A stretch of DNA of 24,923 nt from a virus: positions 1 through 24,923 of IMG/VR virus record IMGVR_UViG_3300009074_000030, one strand, 5' to 3'. The notes under the pieces were generated by a model. It saw nothing but the letters and a program-made list of their open reading frames with translations. It did not search any database and was not told the origin of the DNA. The translations under genes were made by a program, and so were the position numbers. Shown piece after piece: positions 13,381 through 19,815 of the stretch; the first letter of the stretch is position 1, and each line of letters opens with the position of its first letter.

Positions 13381-13458
13381 GCGGGCCGAACTAATGCTCG
13401 ACCCGCTTAACTAACCAGAGACGCAATGATGGAAAGGAGATGTTACTAGTTAGTTATT
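13381..13458 (-). ncRNA. Candidate structured small RNA / leader upstream of uvsW
   Basis: Starting 7 nt after the TATTAT box, the RNA would open with an 11-bp stem (TAACTAACTAG, 13446-13456, with CTGGTTAGTTA, 13408-13418, one G-U pair). The 27-nt loop holds CATCTCCTTTCC (13431-13442), an anti-Shine-Dalgarno sequence. A second, GC-rich hairpin follows at once (13381-13406, 9 bp with one G-U, loop of 8). No gene fits this gap. The following bases are not U-rich, so termination here is unsure and it may instead be a uvsW leader. The loop complements AAAGGAGAT in the leader of the gene at 16174 over 9 nt. Confidence 0.55.
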
Positions 13459-13464
13459 GTCCTT

Positions 13465-13493
13465 ATAATACTATTTTTCTTTAATGATGTCAA
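13465..13493 (-). promoter_or_regulatory. Sigma70-like promoter, TTGACA-17-TATTAT
   Basis: Consensus -35 and a 17-nt spacer with TATTAT, inside the last codons of the 100-residue gene. It points to the structured RNA at 13381-13458, which should begin about 7 nt downstream. It shares TTGACATCATTAAA and an A-rich continuation with the uvsW promoter, suggesting duplication. Confidence 0.75.
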
Positions 13494-13773
13494 GAAGATA
13501 TTTAGGATTACAAAATTCATCTACTTTGAAACGTTCACTAAACGCGTCAAAGTATCCATACGATCCATATTCAGTGCAGCTAACAAGAACTGAAGCGCCG
13601 CCGTCAATTATTTCTACTGTGTCCACTCCAAATTTAAGTTCCTTGAACACCATTTGCTCTACTGGTGCCAACCTTGAACGAGCCTCAGCTCGTTTCAACT
13701 CAACCAATTTATCAGCGATCACATATAGTTCATTTTCAATGCGTTCAAACTCTGCAATGTCTGCTCGGTTCAT
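13471..13773 (-). CDS. Small phage protein, function unknown
   Basis: This encodes 100 residues from ATG at 13773, which has the strong ribosome binding site GGGAGG; the frame is open further up inside the AAA+ gene. The N-terminal half is a charged helix (ADIAEFERIENELYVIADKL) and the C-terminal half is strand-rich (DTVEIIDGGASVLVSCTEYG), ending PKYLLDIIKEK. It starts 1 nt after the AAA+ ATPase stop, so the two are likely translated together. Its last codons contain a -35 element and spacer of a promoter pointing at the structured RNA upstream of uvsW. No family recognised. Confidence 0.82.
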   Translation of the reverse strand: MNRADIAEFERIENELYVIADKLVELKRAEARSRLAPVEQMVFKELKFGVDTVEIIDGGASVLVSCTEYGSYGYFDAFSERFKVDEFCNPKYLLDIIKEK

Positions 13774-13774
13774 A

Positions 13775-14788
13775 TTACCTCCCCCGCAAACAAGTTTGCT
13801 CTGCGTAGTCTTTCCAACCAGTAGGATCCATCCGAACCAAGTCCGCAATCTTCTTAACCATCCGCAAGCTGAGCTCCCGCAGGTTCTTCTGGTTATCGTG
13901 GATGTAAGTCAGGATCTCATCAACTTGAAAGGGCTCAAATTTGTAGTCCGTTAGCATGCCGTCCCGTACAATCTGCTTGCACCGCAAATACTTTTCGTGG
14001 TCACCGTGGATGCCCATGTCCAAGTAGTGGCAACGGGACACAATAGCTTGCAGGTGCTCGCCAATCTTACCACGTGCCTTTTCAAAGTCCAGGTTGGTGA
14101 TAAAGATAACGCTGCCCTCAAACTCAAAGCTATCAGGGATGCCACGATCTTCGAGGATCCGGCTCTCTGTGCGCCATGTCAGCCTACGCTTGTCACCACT
14201 GTCAGTTGCAGCCTTTAGCATGTTAATGCCAGCTTCATCATAAAGCACTGTGTCGCTGTCGTCGAGCACCAACAAGCTGCCCTTTTTACGGTACTCCCAA
14301 AGCAACTGGTAAAGTCCCAATACGCTTGCGCTTGCAACTTTTTCTATGCCGCGCTTGGCAGCATCATCGTTCAAGTGAGTGTCGCACAACTTGTCCATAA
14401 CGTCCAGGCTTTCAATCACCTTCTCAACGCCAAAGCTTTTGCCAACGCCCGGAGGACCCGTAACGATCATTGCGCGAACGTGTCCTTCAACGGCAGCAAT
14501 TGTCATACCGTCCAGGACACCAAACTTCTTGGCATGCCGATCCATAATCTCTTCATCAGTCTCGCCAACTTGCGCTTCAGGCGCAGGTGCATCTTCTCCA
14601 TGCAGGAAGGTGAGGTCAGTTTCAGCTTCAATCATAATCCGCACTTTGCGTTCCAGACCAAGCGGGGCACCATCAACAGTAACATAAAGACCCTTCTTAC
14701 CCATCTTAGGTGGGATCTCCATTGTAAACTGCATATTCTTGATAGCTTTGCTACCGTAAGTGCCGTTTTGAACAATAATCTCTGTCAT
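13775..14788 (-). CDS. AAA+ ATPase
   Basis: This encodes 337 residues. Walker A GPPGVGKS (111-118), Walker B SLLVLDDSD (about 171-179), a sensor-1-like VIFITNLDFE, and arginine-bearing VSRCHYLD support an AAA+ ATPase. The 90-residue N-terminal region contains Ala/Glu/Pro-rich APAPEAQVGE. From memory, ATPases of this type occur in many large phages with no assigned substrate; it is not the clamp loader gp44, whose motifs differ. A promoter TTGACT-17-TAGAGT and the ribosome binding site AATAGGAG lie upstream, and the preceding gene is closed by a terminator. The cluster of replication genes suggests a role in DNA metabolism or remodelling of a complex. Confidence 0.88.
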   Translation of the reverse strand: MTEIIVQNGTYGSKAIKNMQFTMEIPPKMGKKGLYVTVDGAPLGLERKVRIMIEAETDLTFLHGEDAPAPEAQVGETDEEIMDRHAKKFGVLDGMTIAAVEGHVRAMIVTGPPGVGKSFGVEKVIESLDVMDKLCDTHLNDDAAKRGIEKVASASVLGLYQLLWEYRKKGSLLVLDDSDTVLYDEAGINMLKAATDSGDKRRLTWRTESRILEDRGIPDSFEFEGSVIFITNLDFEKARGKIGEHLQAIVSRCHYLDMGIHGDHEKYLRCKQIVRDGMLTDYKFEPFQVDEILTYIHDNQKNLRELSLRMVKKIADLVRMDPTGWKDYAEQTCLRGR

Positions 14789-14813
14789 GTCGTCTCCTAT
14801 TGCTTACTCATAC

Positions 14814-14842
14814 ACTCTAGCAAACGGTATTGGTATAGTCAA
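14814..14842 (-). promoter_or_regulatory. Sigma70-like promoter of the AAA+ gene, TTGACT-17-TAGAGT
   Basis: TTGACT (5 of 6), 17-nt spacer, TAGAGT (4 of 6), directly after a terminator and 25 nt before ATG 14788. The leader contains the ribosome binding site TAGGAG. Confidence 0.62.
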
Positions 14843-14846
14843 CAGA

Positions 14847-14870
14847 AAAGGTGCCCCGAAGAGCACCTTT
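14847..14870 (-). terminator. Rho-independent terminator with UUCG tetraloop
   Basis: On the minus strand AAAGGTGCTC-TTCG-GGGCACCTTT forms a 10-bp stem (with one G-U pair) capped by the stable UUCG tetraloop, followed by TTTTCT. It closes the OB-like gene, 21 nt after its stop codon, and abuts the -35 of the AAA+ promoter. Confidence 0.85.
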
Positions 14871-14891
14871 GTTTTCTTTGTTTACAGTAGC

Positions 14892-15665
14892 TTAGTCGAT
14901 CTTGACGCGATTGACCATTGTCTCCTGGCAGCCAGTGTAGCTATTTACTTCTTGCTTCTTAACTGTACCCATAAAGGTAATGTTCTGGCCATTGATATTT
15001 TCTGCAAGGTCGCGCAGGTTCTCGTTCATAAAGAACTTAACTAGCTTACCATCAGTCGTGTGTACTGTTGTAAGGTGTACACCATGACGAGGAATAAACT
15101 TGACATCTATGACGCGTCCTGCGAGTTTAAGTCGGGATTTTATATTACCAACATAACCGTTTTCACGGTTTTTATTATAAAATTCCTCCATCTCGATGCG
15201 CTTCTCGCTGACGCGGCGGCTGTTAGGAAGGCTAACCAACATTGCAAGCTCTTTGGTGACGTCAATTTCGTCTTTTGCAAACATCTGGCTCATATGCAAA
15301 TTAAAGTCATTTATCCGACCATCTGTTCCTTGTTTAACAAGGTCATCAGATAGCTTATCCATAACCAGGATTTCGTCAAAGTGCAGGAAAATCTCTTGGG
15401 CTTTGGCGCGGTCTTCATCTGTAGGAATAAATTTAGTCTCAGCTGAACACTCTGCAATAAGGGCGTTACCATCAAGTGACTGGTTCATAACACGTAACAC
15501 TGCCAATGCTGTTGAACGATTGTCTCCAACATGAATTTCTGTTTCTGGATCATAGAATCCTTGGCCGGATTTCACAAATCCTTGTACACGGTCGACAGCA
15601 ACAGCAACAGCGAGTGCATCCATAATCGGATATGTCTCACGATTGCCTCTATAATGTCCATACAT
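14892..15665 (-). CDS. Phage protein with a probable C-terminal OB-like domain
   Basis: This encodes 257 residues. The N-terminal half (MYGHYRGNRETYPIMDALAV, then DRVQGFVKSGQGFYD) is helical and acidic. The C-terminal 85 residues look strand-rich: SRLKLAGRVIDVKFIPRHGV, HLTTVHTTDGKLVKFFMNE, and NITFMGTVKKQEVNSYTGCQ followed by ETMVNRVKID. The alternating pattern with a final Tyr-Thr-Gly-containing strand resembles OB-fold nucleic-acid-binding proteins. It has its own promoter and a ribosome binding site (AGAAGGTAAG), and ends before a strong terminator, so it is a single-gene transcription unit. An accessory ssDNA-binding role is inferred, not shown. Confidence 0.82.
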   Translation of the reverse strand: MYGHYRGNRETYPIMDALAVAVAVDRVQGFVKSGQGFYDPETEIHVGDNRSTALAVLRVMNQSLDGNALIAECSAETKFIPTDEDRAKAQEIFLHFDEILVMDKLSDDLVKQGTDGRINDFNLHMSQMFAKDEIDVTKELAMLVSLPNSRRVSEKRIEMEEFYNKNRENGYVGNIKSRLKLAGRVIDVKFIPRHGVHLTTVHTTDGKLVKFFMNENLRDLAENINGQNITFMGTVKKQEVNSYTGCQETMVNRVKID

Positions 15666-15694
15666 ATTTCTTACCTTCTGTTCTAACTTGCCCC

Positions 15695-15723
15695 AGTTTA
15701 ACGGGATATGCTTCTGTTGTCAA
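15695..15723 (-). promoter_or_regulatory. Sigma70-like promoter, TTGACA-17-TAAACT
   Basis: Consensus -35 overlapping the stop of the 77-residue gene, 17-nt spacer, -10 TAAACT (4 of 6), 29 nt before ATG 15665 of the OB-like gene. It makes this gene a separate unit closed by the terminator at 14847-14870. Confidence 0.65.
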
Positions 15724-15953
15724 TCGTTAAATACAACCACATTGTAAAGTCCGCCTGGGGTAAACCCACGCCAGGCAATCATTTCGCCATCTGCTTTTTC
15801 TACTTCAGTCAAAAGGAACAACTGTGTTTTGCCTGTGCGCGCCGAACGAATATAAAATGAGCCGGCGGTAAATCCCTCTAAAATGCTTGCTTCAGTTGTA
15901 AAGCAGCGGGTTTCCTTGTTATATGCGAACTTTCTTGAACTATAAGTTTTCAT
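15720..15953 (-). CDS. Small phage protein, function unknown
   Basis: This encodes 77 residues, strand-rich with many aromatic residues: KFAYNKETRCFTTEAS, AGSFYIRSARTGKTQLFLLT, WRGFTPGGLYNVVVFND. It could be a small beta-barrel. The ATG overlaps the preceding stop in TAATG. Its last codons contain the -35 box of the promoter for the next gene. It lies in the two-gene operon that begins at the 16199-16227 promoter. No family recognised. Confidence 0.75.
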   Translation of the reverse strand: MKTYSSRKFAYNKETRCFTTEASILEGFTAGSFYIRSARTGKTQLFLLTEVEKADGEMIAWRGFTPGGLYNVVVFND

Positions 15954-16174
15954 TATACTTCCTCAACTTCTGAGCCAGCAGCAAAACGCAGAAGCTCTGC
16001 TGCTAGCAGGGCGGCGTCAGTGCGGGTCAATTGCAAGTAGCCTATTCCGAATGGATTCGCAGGTTCAACGCGCTGTTGGCGCTGGGTCACTTGAAGACAA
16101 GGTCCTTTGCTGTCACCGCCGGAAAAGCGAGTTTGGTGTATAGTAGGTGTTACATCACGAAGTTCTGTAGACAT
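15953..16174 (-). CDS. Small phage protein, function unknown
   Basis: This encodes 73 residues with MSTELRDVTPTIHQTRFSGG at the start, GPCLQVTQRQQRVEPANPFG, and a C-terminal helix (TRTDAALLAAELLRFAAGSE) ending in acidic residues. It is the first gene after a near-consensus promoter (TTGACA-17-TATATT) and has the ribosome binding site AAAGGAGAT 6-8 nt upstream. That site is perfectly complementary over 9 nt to the loop of the structured RNA at 13381-13458. Expression from a strong early promoter suggests an early function such as host takeover, but nothing in the protein sequence identifies it. Confidence 0.8.
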   Translation of the reverse strand: MSTELRDVTPTIHQTRFSGGDSKGPCLQVTQRQQRVEPANPFGIGYLQLTRTDAALLAAELLRFAAGSEVEEV

Positions 16175-16198
16175 CTGTATCTCCTTTGCTTACAACTC

Positions 16199-16227
16199 AA
16201 TATAGCAAAGTGTCTTGGTGATGTCAA
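16199..16227 (-). promoter_or_regulatory. Sigma70-like promoter, TTGACA-17-TATATT
   Basis: Consensus -35, 17-nt spacer and TATATT, lying just after uvsY and before ATG 16174. The approximately 20-nt leader carries AAAGGAGAT. Confidence 0.8.
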
Positions 16228-16238
16228 CACTTATTTCA

Positions 16239-16700
16239 CTAATCTAGTGAAATATCTTCCATACCTGCTGTTCGCAGTTTGGTTATGTTATTGATTTGGA
16301 ATTGTTTTGCATCTAGTCCCTTCATGAGGGCTAGATATTTGTTGCGTACTAACGCAAATTCATTGACTAGGTGCTCCATGTCAATGTAGTCCTGGTCACC
16401 TTCAGCAAACTTATCTGCGTCACGGCTGCTCAGTGCTTTATTGTAATGCTCAAGATATTTGCGGTACTTTGCGCGATGTATCTTACGCATCTCTATGTTG
16501 AGGTGTTCAAGTATAGCCTCAACTTCTTGTAGCTGACCGAAACGATATGCTACGTCTCCTGGAACGCGCTTGCTGTTAGCCTCGAGATTGCCGTTAAGGA
16601 AAGTCTCTGAGCGGGCCTCGTCAAGTTGTTTTTCAAAGTAACTTATAGCTGGAACAATGTCGCCCAGGTTATCTTTTACTTTGTTGTACCATCCAGCCAT
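16239..16700 (-). CDS. uvsY: UvsY-type recombination mediator
   Basis: This encodes 153 residues (T4 UvsY 137). UvsY loads UvsX onto gp32-coated ssDNA. The whole protein is helical: WYNKVKDNLGDIVPAISYFE at the start, RFGQLQEVEAILEHLNIEMR followed by KIHRAKYRKYLEHYN, then ALSSRDADKFAEGDQDY, and NNITKLRTAGMEDISLD at the end. The central I/L-E-x-L-N-I-E-x-R-x-I-x-x-x-x-x-R-K-Y-L-E pattern and the C-terminal KLRxAGxxD match, from memory, the UvsY proteins of T4-like phages of alphaproteobacteria more than T4's own. Similarity to T4 is low, so the call rests on this pattern and on the uvsX/gp32 context. It overlaps the preceding gene in TAATG. Confidence 0.78.
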   Translation of the reverse strand: MAGWYNKVKDNLGDIVPAISYFEKQLDEARSETFLNGNLEANSKRVPGDVAYRFGQLQEVEAILEHLNIEMRKIHRAKYRKYLEHYNKALSSRDADKFAEGDQDYIDMEHLVNEFALVRNKYLALMKGLDAKQFQINNITKLRTAGMEDISLD

Positions 16701-16954
16701 TAGTATAGCCCTTTAAGTAGTTTTTCATTTTGCCCAAAGCTGACGCGGGCACGGTCTACTGCATCATCCCAACATTCAAGTTTAGTCTGTACTGGTGATG
16801 TTGAGCGCAAGAAGGCTATAATGTATGCTTTGTCTGGATTATCTGTGTCGAGATTAGTTAGTCGCTGATCAAGTCCAAACCAGTTACGACATGCAATGTC
16901 ATAATTAATGGTTCCAATCAGCTCTGCAAGTTCCTCGACTGTACTCGTAGACAT
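16700..16954 (-). CDS. Small phage protein between uvsX and uvsY
   Basis: This encodes 84 residues: STVEELAELIGTINYDIACR, then WFGLDQRLTNLDTDNPDKAY, then RSTSPVQTKLECWDDAVDRA ending LLKGLY. It is helical, acidic overall, with tryptophans and two cysteines. The start and stop each share a base with neighbours (TAATG at 16954 and 16700), so it is translated in a chain with the 85-residue protein and uvsY. It likely belongs to the recombination module by position. No family recognised. Confidence 0.8.
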   Translation of the reverse strand: MSTSTVEELAELIGTINYDIACRNWFGLDQRLTNLDTDNPDKAYIIAFLRSTSPVQTKLECWDDAVDRARVSFGQNEKLLKGLY

Positions 16955-17211
16955 TATTCATCCCAGTCTTCAAGGGCTTCATCAATATCGTGTAACCCGT
17001 TCTCTTGGCAATATGTGCGCAGTGCTTTATCAAACGTATCACATACGCCGTAAAGTTCTGCACTCATAATGCTAAGGTCAACAAGTCCAGCATCGTCAAT
17101 TGTAGCGATGTATTGTTCTGCTGCGCTCATTTGGTCTTTTGCTGGGACATAGTTTTTAAGTCCTGCCCAAACTTCGACCAATGCGACAGCATCTGTTGCG
17201 TGTAATGTCAT
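16954..17211 (-). CDS. Small acidic phage protein between uvsX and uvsY
   Basis: This encodes 85 residues, helical and acidic: TDAVALVEVWAGLKNYVPAK, DQMSAAEQYIATIDDAGLVD, and a C-terminus NGLHDIDEALEDWDE. The ribosome binding site is AAAGAGG 7 nt upstream of ATG 17211. From memory it resembles an unassigned protein of marine alphaproteobacterial T4-like phages. It is coupled to the next gene by TAATG. The acidic tail may bind basic partners such as a recombination protein; this is speculation. Confidence 0.8.
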   Translation of the reverse strand: MTLHATDAVALVEVWAGLKNYVPAKDQMSAAEQYIATIDDAGLVDLSIMSAELYGVCDTFDKALRTYCQENGLHDIDEALEDWDE

Positions 17212-17240
17212 AAATTGCCTCTTTGTTTCTGTTATCGGAT

Positions 17241-17531
17241 CTATTTAGTTGTTGGAGTAAAATTGCTATCTCGCTCCATAATCACATATACCCTTAGAGT
17301 GCGATCAACCTTGGCATATAATGTGTGCGAGAGATACAGATAGTCTTGATGTCTACAACGTATCTGAGTAGGTCCTTCGGGCGCAGGCAGTTTTGCCTCG
17401 CCCTTAGAATCTGCATAAGCTACAGAATATACGCCGTCGTCACATATAGCAGCAATGGTTGTACCTGGAGCACAACCTACCACTTCAATGCTAACTGTCT
17501 GGCGCTTCATCAGTGACTTGATCACTATCAT
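17241..17531 (-). CDS. Small strand-rich phage protein overlapping uvsX
   Basis: This encodes 96 residues if started at ATG 17531, or 89 from ATG 17510. The first overlaps uvsX by 41 nt and has AGGA about 12 nt upstream; neither has an ideal site, so the start is uncertain. The sequence is strand-rich: TVSIEVVGCAPGTTIAAICD, GVYSVAYADSKGEAKLPAPE, QIRCRHQDYLYLSHTLYAK, RTLRVYVIMER. The V-x-x-x-G-x-x-x-x-A pattern with a Pro-rich turn recalls PEGA-like or Ig-like beta domains. Three cysteines are present. Overlap with uvsX points to co-expression. Confidence 0.75.
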   Translation of the reverse strand: MIVIKSLMKRQTVSIEVVGCAPGTTIAAICDDGVYSVAYADSKGEAKLPAPEGPTQIRCRHQDYLYLSHTLYAKVDRTLRVYVIMERDSNFTPTTK

Positions 17532-18588
17532 CTTCTATTGCTTCCTGCTCTGCAATATGCATGTCAAACTGTGCCATAATAACGTCTAGGTAGCCGTTAT
17601 CGTTGCGTTCCCATGCTTTACGGAACATTTTGTAGACTTCACCAGTCTCTTTATCAATATACTCTAAACTATTTCCGCTCTTTGTCAATACCGAATGTCC
17701 TTCAAAGAAATCAACGAGTCCTGAGTATGGATTCATACCAGTTTCGTATGGGATCTTAATCTGAACACTTTCAAAGGGCTTTGCGTAACGTGACTTAACC
17801 ACTTTACATGCTGCACGAATACCGTGTACCTGTGATGTTTTTACGCCGTCTTCATCTTCTTTTAGCTTGAGCTTCTTGATTGCAACTACGATTGAGCTAG
17901 CAAAAACCATGCCTTGTCCACCTGAAATCTTGTCATCAGGGTCAAACATGTCTTGGCTTGCATAGGTGTGGTTTGTTGCTACAAGACCAATATTAAGGTC
18001 ACCAAACATATTGACACAGTTGGTTACAAGTGCTTTGAGCTGTTTTGGTTTACGTCCCATGTCGCCCTTCATTTCACCCTTTTCAAACTGTGCTAAGTCT
18101 GTTGGACTCATAAGCATACCCAATGAGTCAACTACAAATAGAACCTCAGGACGTTCGTCAATGTCAACATTTTCATAACTTGAACGATATTCTGATACAA
18201 AGTCATGAATAACTTTTGCAACGTCGTCGATCATTGCCATGTTGAGTTTAAGTAGTTTGTCTTCGCTCGTATCAACGTCAAGGGCTTTAAGCCATTTTTC
18301 GTCTAGAGCGTTCTCGCTGTCAATCAGGACGACAAAAATGCCCATGTCTTGTGCAGCTTTTACCAGGTTACCTGAGCAAATAAAGCTCTTGCCACTACCG
18401 CTCTCACCAGCAAACATTGTTACTTTGCCTAGTGGAACGCCTTTGTGAAAGTCTCCTGAGATTAGTCTGTTGAGTGTGTAGTTTCCAGTTGAGATCCAAG
18501 TCTTAGGGTCTCTAAATCCGACTGATAGGCCTTTTACACTCTTTGTGATGCCTTTACGGAATTTTGCTACGTCGAACGCCTTGGCCAT
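17491..18588 (-). CDS. uvsX: RecA-like recombinase UvsX
   Basis: This encodes 365 residues (T4 UvsX 391). UvsX polymerises on ssDNA and drives strand exchange and recombination-dependent replication with UvsY and gp32. Motifs: Walker A GESGSGKS (61-68), catalytic Glu in LIDSENALD (Glu92), Walker B EVLFVVDSLG (about 148-157), and ATNHTY at the L2-adjacent region, followed by KISGGQGMVFASSIVVAI. The acidic C-terminus (EQEAIEDDSDQVTDEAPDS) resembles the regulatory tail of RecA-type proteins. The ribosome binding site is GAAGGAAG, 6 nt upstream. It follows gp32 across a hairpin attenuator, so it should be made in smaller amounts than gp32. Confidence 0.96.
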   Translation of the reverse strand: MAKAFDVAKFRKGITKSVKGLSVGFRDPKTWISTGNYTLNRLISGDFHKGVPLGKVTMFAGESGSGKSFICSGNLVKAAQDMGIFVVLIDSENALDEKWLKALDVDTSEDKLLKLNMAMIDDVAKVIHDFVSEYRSSYENVDIDERPEVLFVVDSLGMLMSPTDLAQFEKGEMKGDMGRKPKQLKALVTNCVNMFGDLNIGLVATNHTYASQDMFDPDDKISGGQGMVFASSIVVAIKKLKLKEDEDGVKTSQVHGIRAACKVVKSRYAKPFESVQIKIPYETGMNPYSGLVDFFEGHSVLTKSGNSLEYIDKETGEVYKMFRKAWERNDNGYLDVIMAQFDMHIAEQEAIEDDSDQVTDEAPDS

Positions 18589-18606
18589 ACTTCTTCCTTC
18601 TCTAAG

Positions 18607-18634
18607 TAAAATGGACGGGACTACTGCCCCGTCC
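18607..18634 (-). terminator. Hairpin terminator/attenuator between gp32 and uvsX
   Basis: GGACGGG and CCCGTCC form a 7-bp GC-rich stem with an 8-nt loop, followed by ATTTTA. The T-run is short and no promoter follows before uvsX, so partial read-through is expected. Confidence 0.75.
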
Positions 18635-18651
18635 TAGGTTTGAGTGTGAAA

Positions 18652-19662
18652 TTAGCCGGCTTCTTTACGAGCGCGGATTGCTGCAAGAATATCTTTCGCA
18701 TCCTTGCCTCCACCGTCAGACGCCGGAGGAGTGTCAACGGGCTTAGAAGCGGCGCTGTCATCCTCTGCGGAATCTTTGGTTTCACTCTTAACGCTTTTAG
18801 CCGAGGCAGGTTCAGCTTCGGGCGTGGTAGTGTGACTGGACCGATTGCTCGATCCACTGTTAGGCGCCTCAACGCCCCATGGACGGTAGAAGTCTGCGAA
18901 ACGTTCTGGGTCGTAGAGTTCACCGTCAACGCTAGATTCGAACATATCGAAAATAACTTGTAGCTCTTCCTCACTTGGCTTCTTTGGCATAAAGTCATTG
19001 AGGTTGTAGTGACCATATTCAGCAATAGCATCACGCTCTGCTTGATCTAGGCTGCGCTCTTTACGAGCCCAAGTTGATGTTGTATAGTCCGCATACTGAC
19101 CTTTCTTGGTCTTTGTTACGCGGAAGTCAACTCCCATATCGTAGTCAGTTGGCATATGGTCACCAAAATCTGGATCCATAAGTGCTGACTTGATTAGGTT
19201 GTGAATCTGTGCGCTAATAACGAATCGACGCACTGGATTTTCTGGAGTTTCGTCTTCAGTGAACGCACTGTTGACAACAAGTCCCTGATACAGGTAACTA
19301 CGCTTCTTCCAGTATTTCCGTGCCATTTCTTCCATGCTAGGATCCTTAAACCAAGGGCGGATTTCCTGATGGACTGGGCACTTTTGACCATCCCACATTT
19401 CAATACATGGGACCTTAACAGTAACAGGCTTGCCTTCGTCCTGTCCTTTAACGCCACTGAATGTGAGGTTGATCATCTGACGTTCGCGCCAGAAGAAGTC
19501 GTTTGTAGGATCATCGTCTGCGAGGAACCTAATTGTAGATGTTTCGTTTTCGGGAGTGTTCCAATGTGGGTAAAGTGCGTTGTCGCCGCCACCTCCACCT
19601 TTATTGTTTTGCTTCGATTCTTGCTGTTGAAGCTTCGCACGGATTTCTGCTAGAGTTGCCAT
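18652..19662 (-). CDS. 32: ssDNA-binding protein gp32
   Basis: This encodes 336 residues (T4 gp32 301). It coats ssDNA in replication and recombination and organises UvsX/UvsY and the replisome. Features: a basic N-terminus with a Gly-rich run (NNKGGGGGDNA, about 19-29); a zinc-type motif C86-x8-C95-P-V-H98 (CIEMWDGQKCPVH), resembling the gp32 zinc site; an OB-core region with KKRSYLYQGLVVNS; and an acidic, Ser/Ala-rich linker at about 275-320 ending in a basic tip DAKDILAAIRARKEAG. The promoter TTGACA-17-TAAATT and an approximately 89-nt leader with two hairpins lie upstream. The ribosome binding site TAGGAG precedes ATG 19662. The leader may serve autoregulation as in T4. Confidence 0.94.
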   Translation of the reverse strand: MATLAEIRAKLQQQESKQNNKGGGGGDNALYPHWNTPENETSTIRFLADDDPTNDFFWRERQMINLTFSGVKGQDEGKPVTVKVPCIEMWDGQKCPVHQEIRPWFKDPSMEEMARKYWKKRSYLYQGLVVNSAFTEDETPENPVRRFVISAQIHNLIKSALMDPDFGDHMPTDYDMGVDFRVTKTKKGQYADYTTSTWARKERSLDQAERDAIAEYGHYNLNDFMPKKPSEEELQVIFDMFESSVDGELYDPERFADFYRPWGVEAPNSGSSNRSSHTTTPEAEPASAKSVKSETKDSAEDDSAASKPVDTPPASDGGGKDAKDILAAIRARKEAG

Positions 19663-19751
19663 AATAATATTCTCCTATAATAGCCTATATTTGATACCGG
19701 ATAGTCCGGCTTAAGTTTTGCTCTATAATCAAGCAAGTTACTCTATGTAAC
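19663..19751 (-). promoter_or_regulatory. gp32 5' leader with two hairpins
   Basis: The predicted mRNA starts near 19751 with the hairpin GTTAC-ATAGA-GTAAC (19737-19751), followed by CCGGA-CTA-TCCGG (19697-19709), then an AU-rich stretch with the ribosome binding site. T4 gp32 represses its own translation by binding a leader pseudoknot and the unstructured region after it, and this layout is compatible, though no pseudoknot was demonstrated here. Confidence 0.5.
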
Positions 19752-19757
19752 CTCTTG

Positions 19758-19786
19758 AATTTACACTAATATTCGGCACTTGTCAA
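19758..19786 (-). promoter_or_regulatory. Sigma70-like promoter of gp32, TTGACA-17-TAAATT
   Basis: Consensus -35, 17-nt spacer, TAAATT (5 of 6), about 95 nt before the gp32 ATG. The -35 overlaps an inner stem (TCAACC/GGTTGA) and the spacer overlaps one arm of a 10-bp inverted repeat, so promoter access may depend on DNA or protein structure there. Confidence 0.72.
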
Positions 19787-19815
19787 CCCATTAGGTTGAT
19801 TAAACGCCGAATATT
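19768..19815. repeat. Nested inverted repeats at the gp32 promoter
   Basis: AATATTCGGC (19768-19777) and GCCGAATATT (19806-19815) are perfect 10-bp inverted copies. Inside them TCAACC (19783-19788) and GGTTGA (19794-19799) form a 6-bp stem with a 5-nt loop. The structure spans the end of the 440-residue gene and the -35 and spacer of the gp32 promoter; it could act as an operator or as the end of the upstream mRNA. Confidence 0.65.

Noticed and set aside
13362-13410. Plus-strand TATAAT, 7 nt, ATG and an 11-codon frame (MIAGRTNARPA)
   Set aside because: The spacing mimics the leaderless pattern, but no -35 box fits (TATTTA) and the peptide is inside the hairpin of the structured RNA; likely a by-product of AT-rich promoter DNA.
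13437-13485. Plus-strand 14-codon frame after AAAGGAGATG
   Set aside because: The Shine-Dalgarno-like bases touch the ATG with no spacing and no plus-strand promoter is seen; the sequence is better explained as the loop of the minus-strand RNA.
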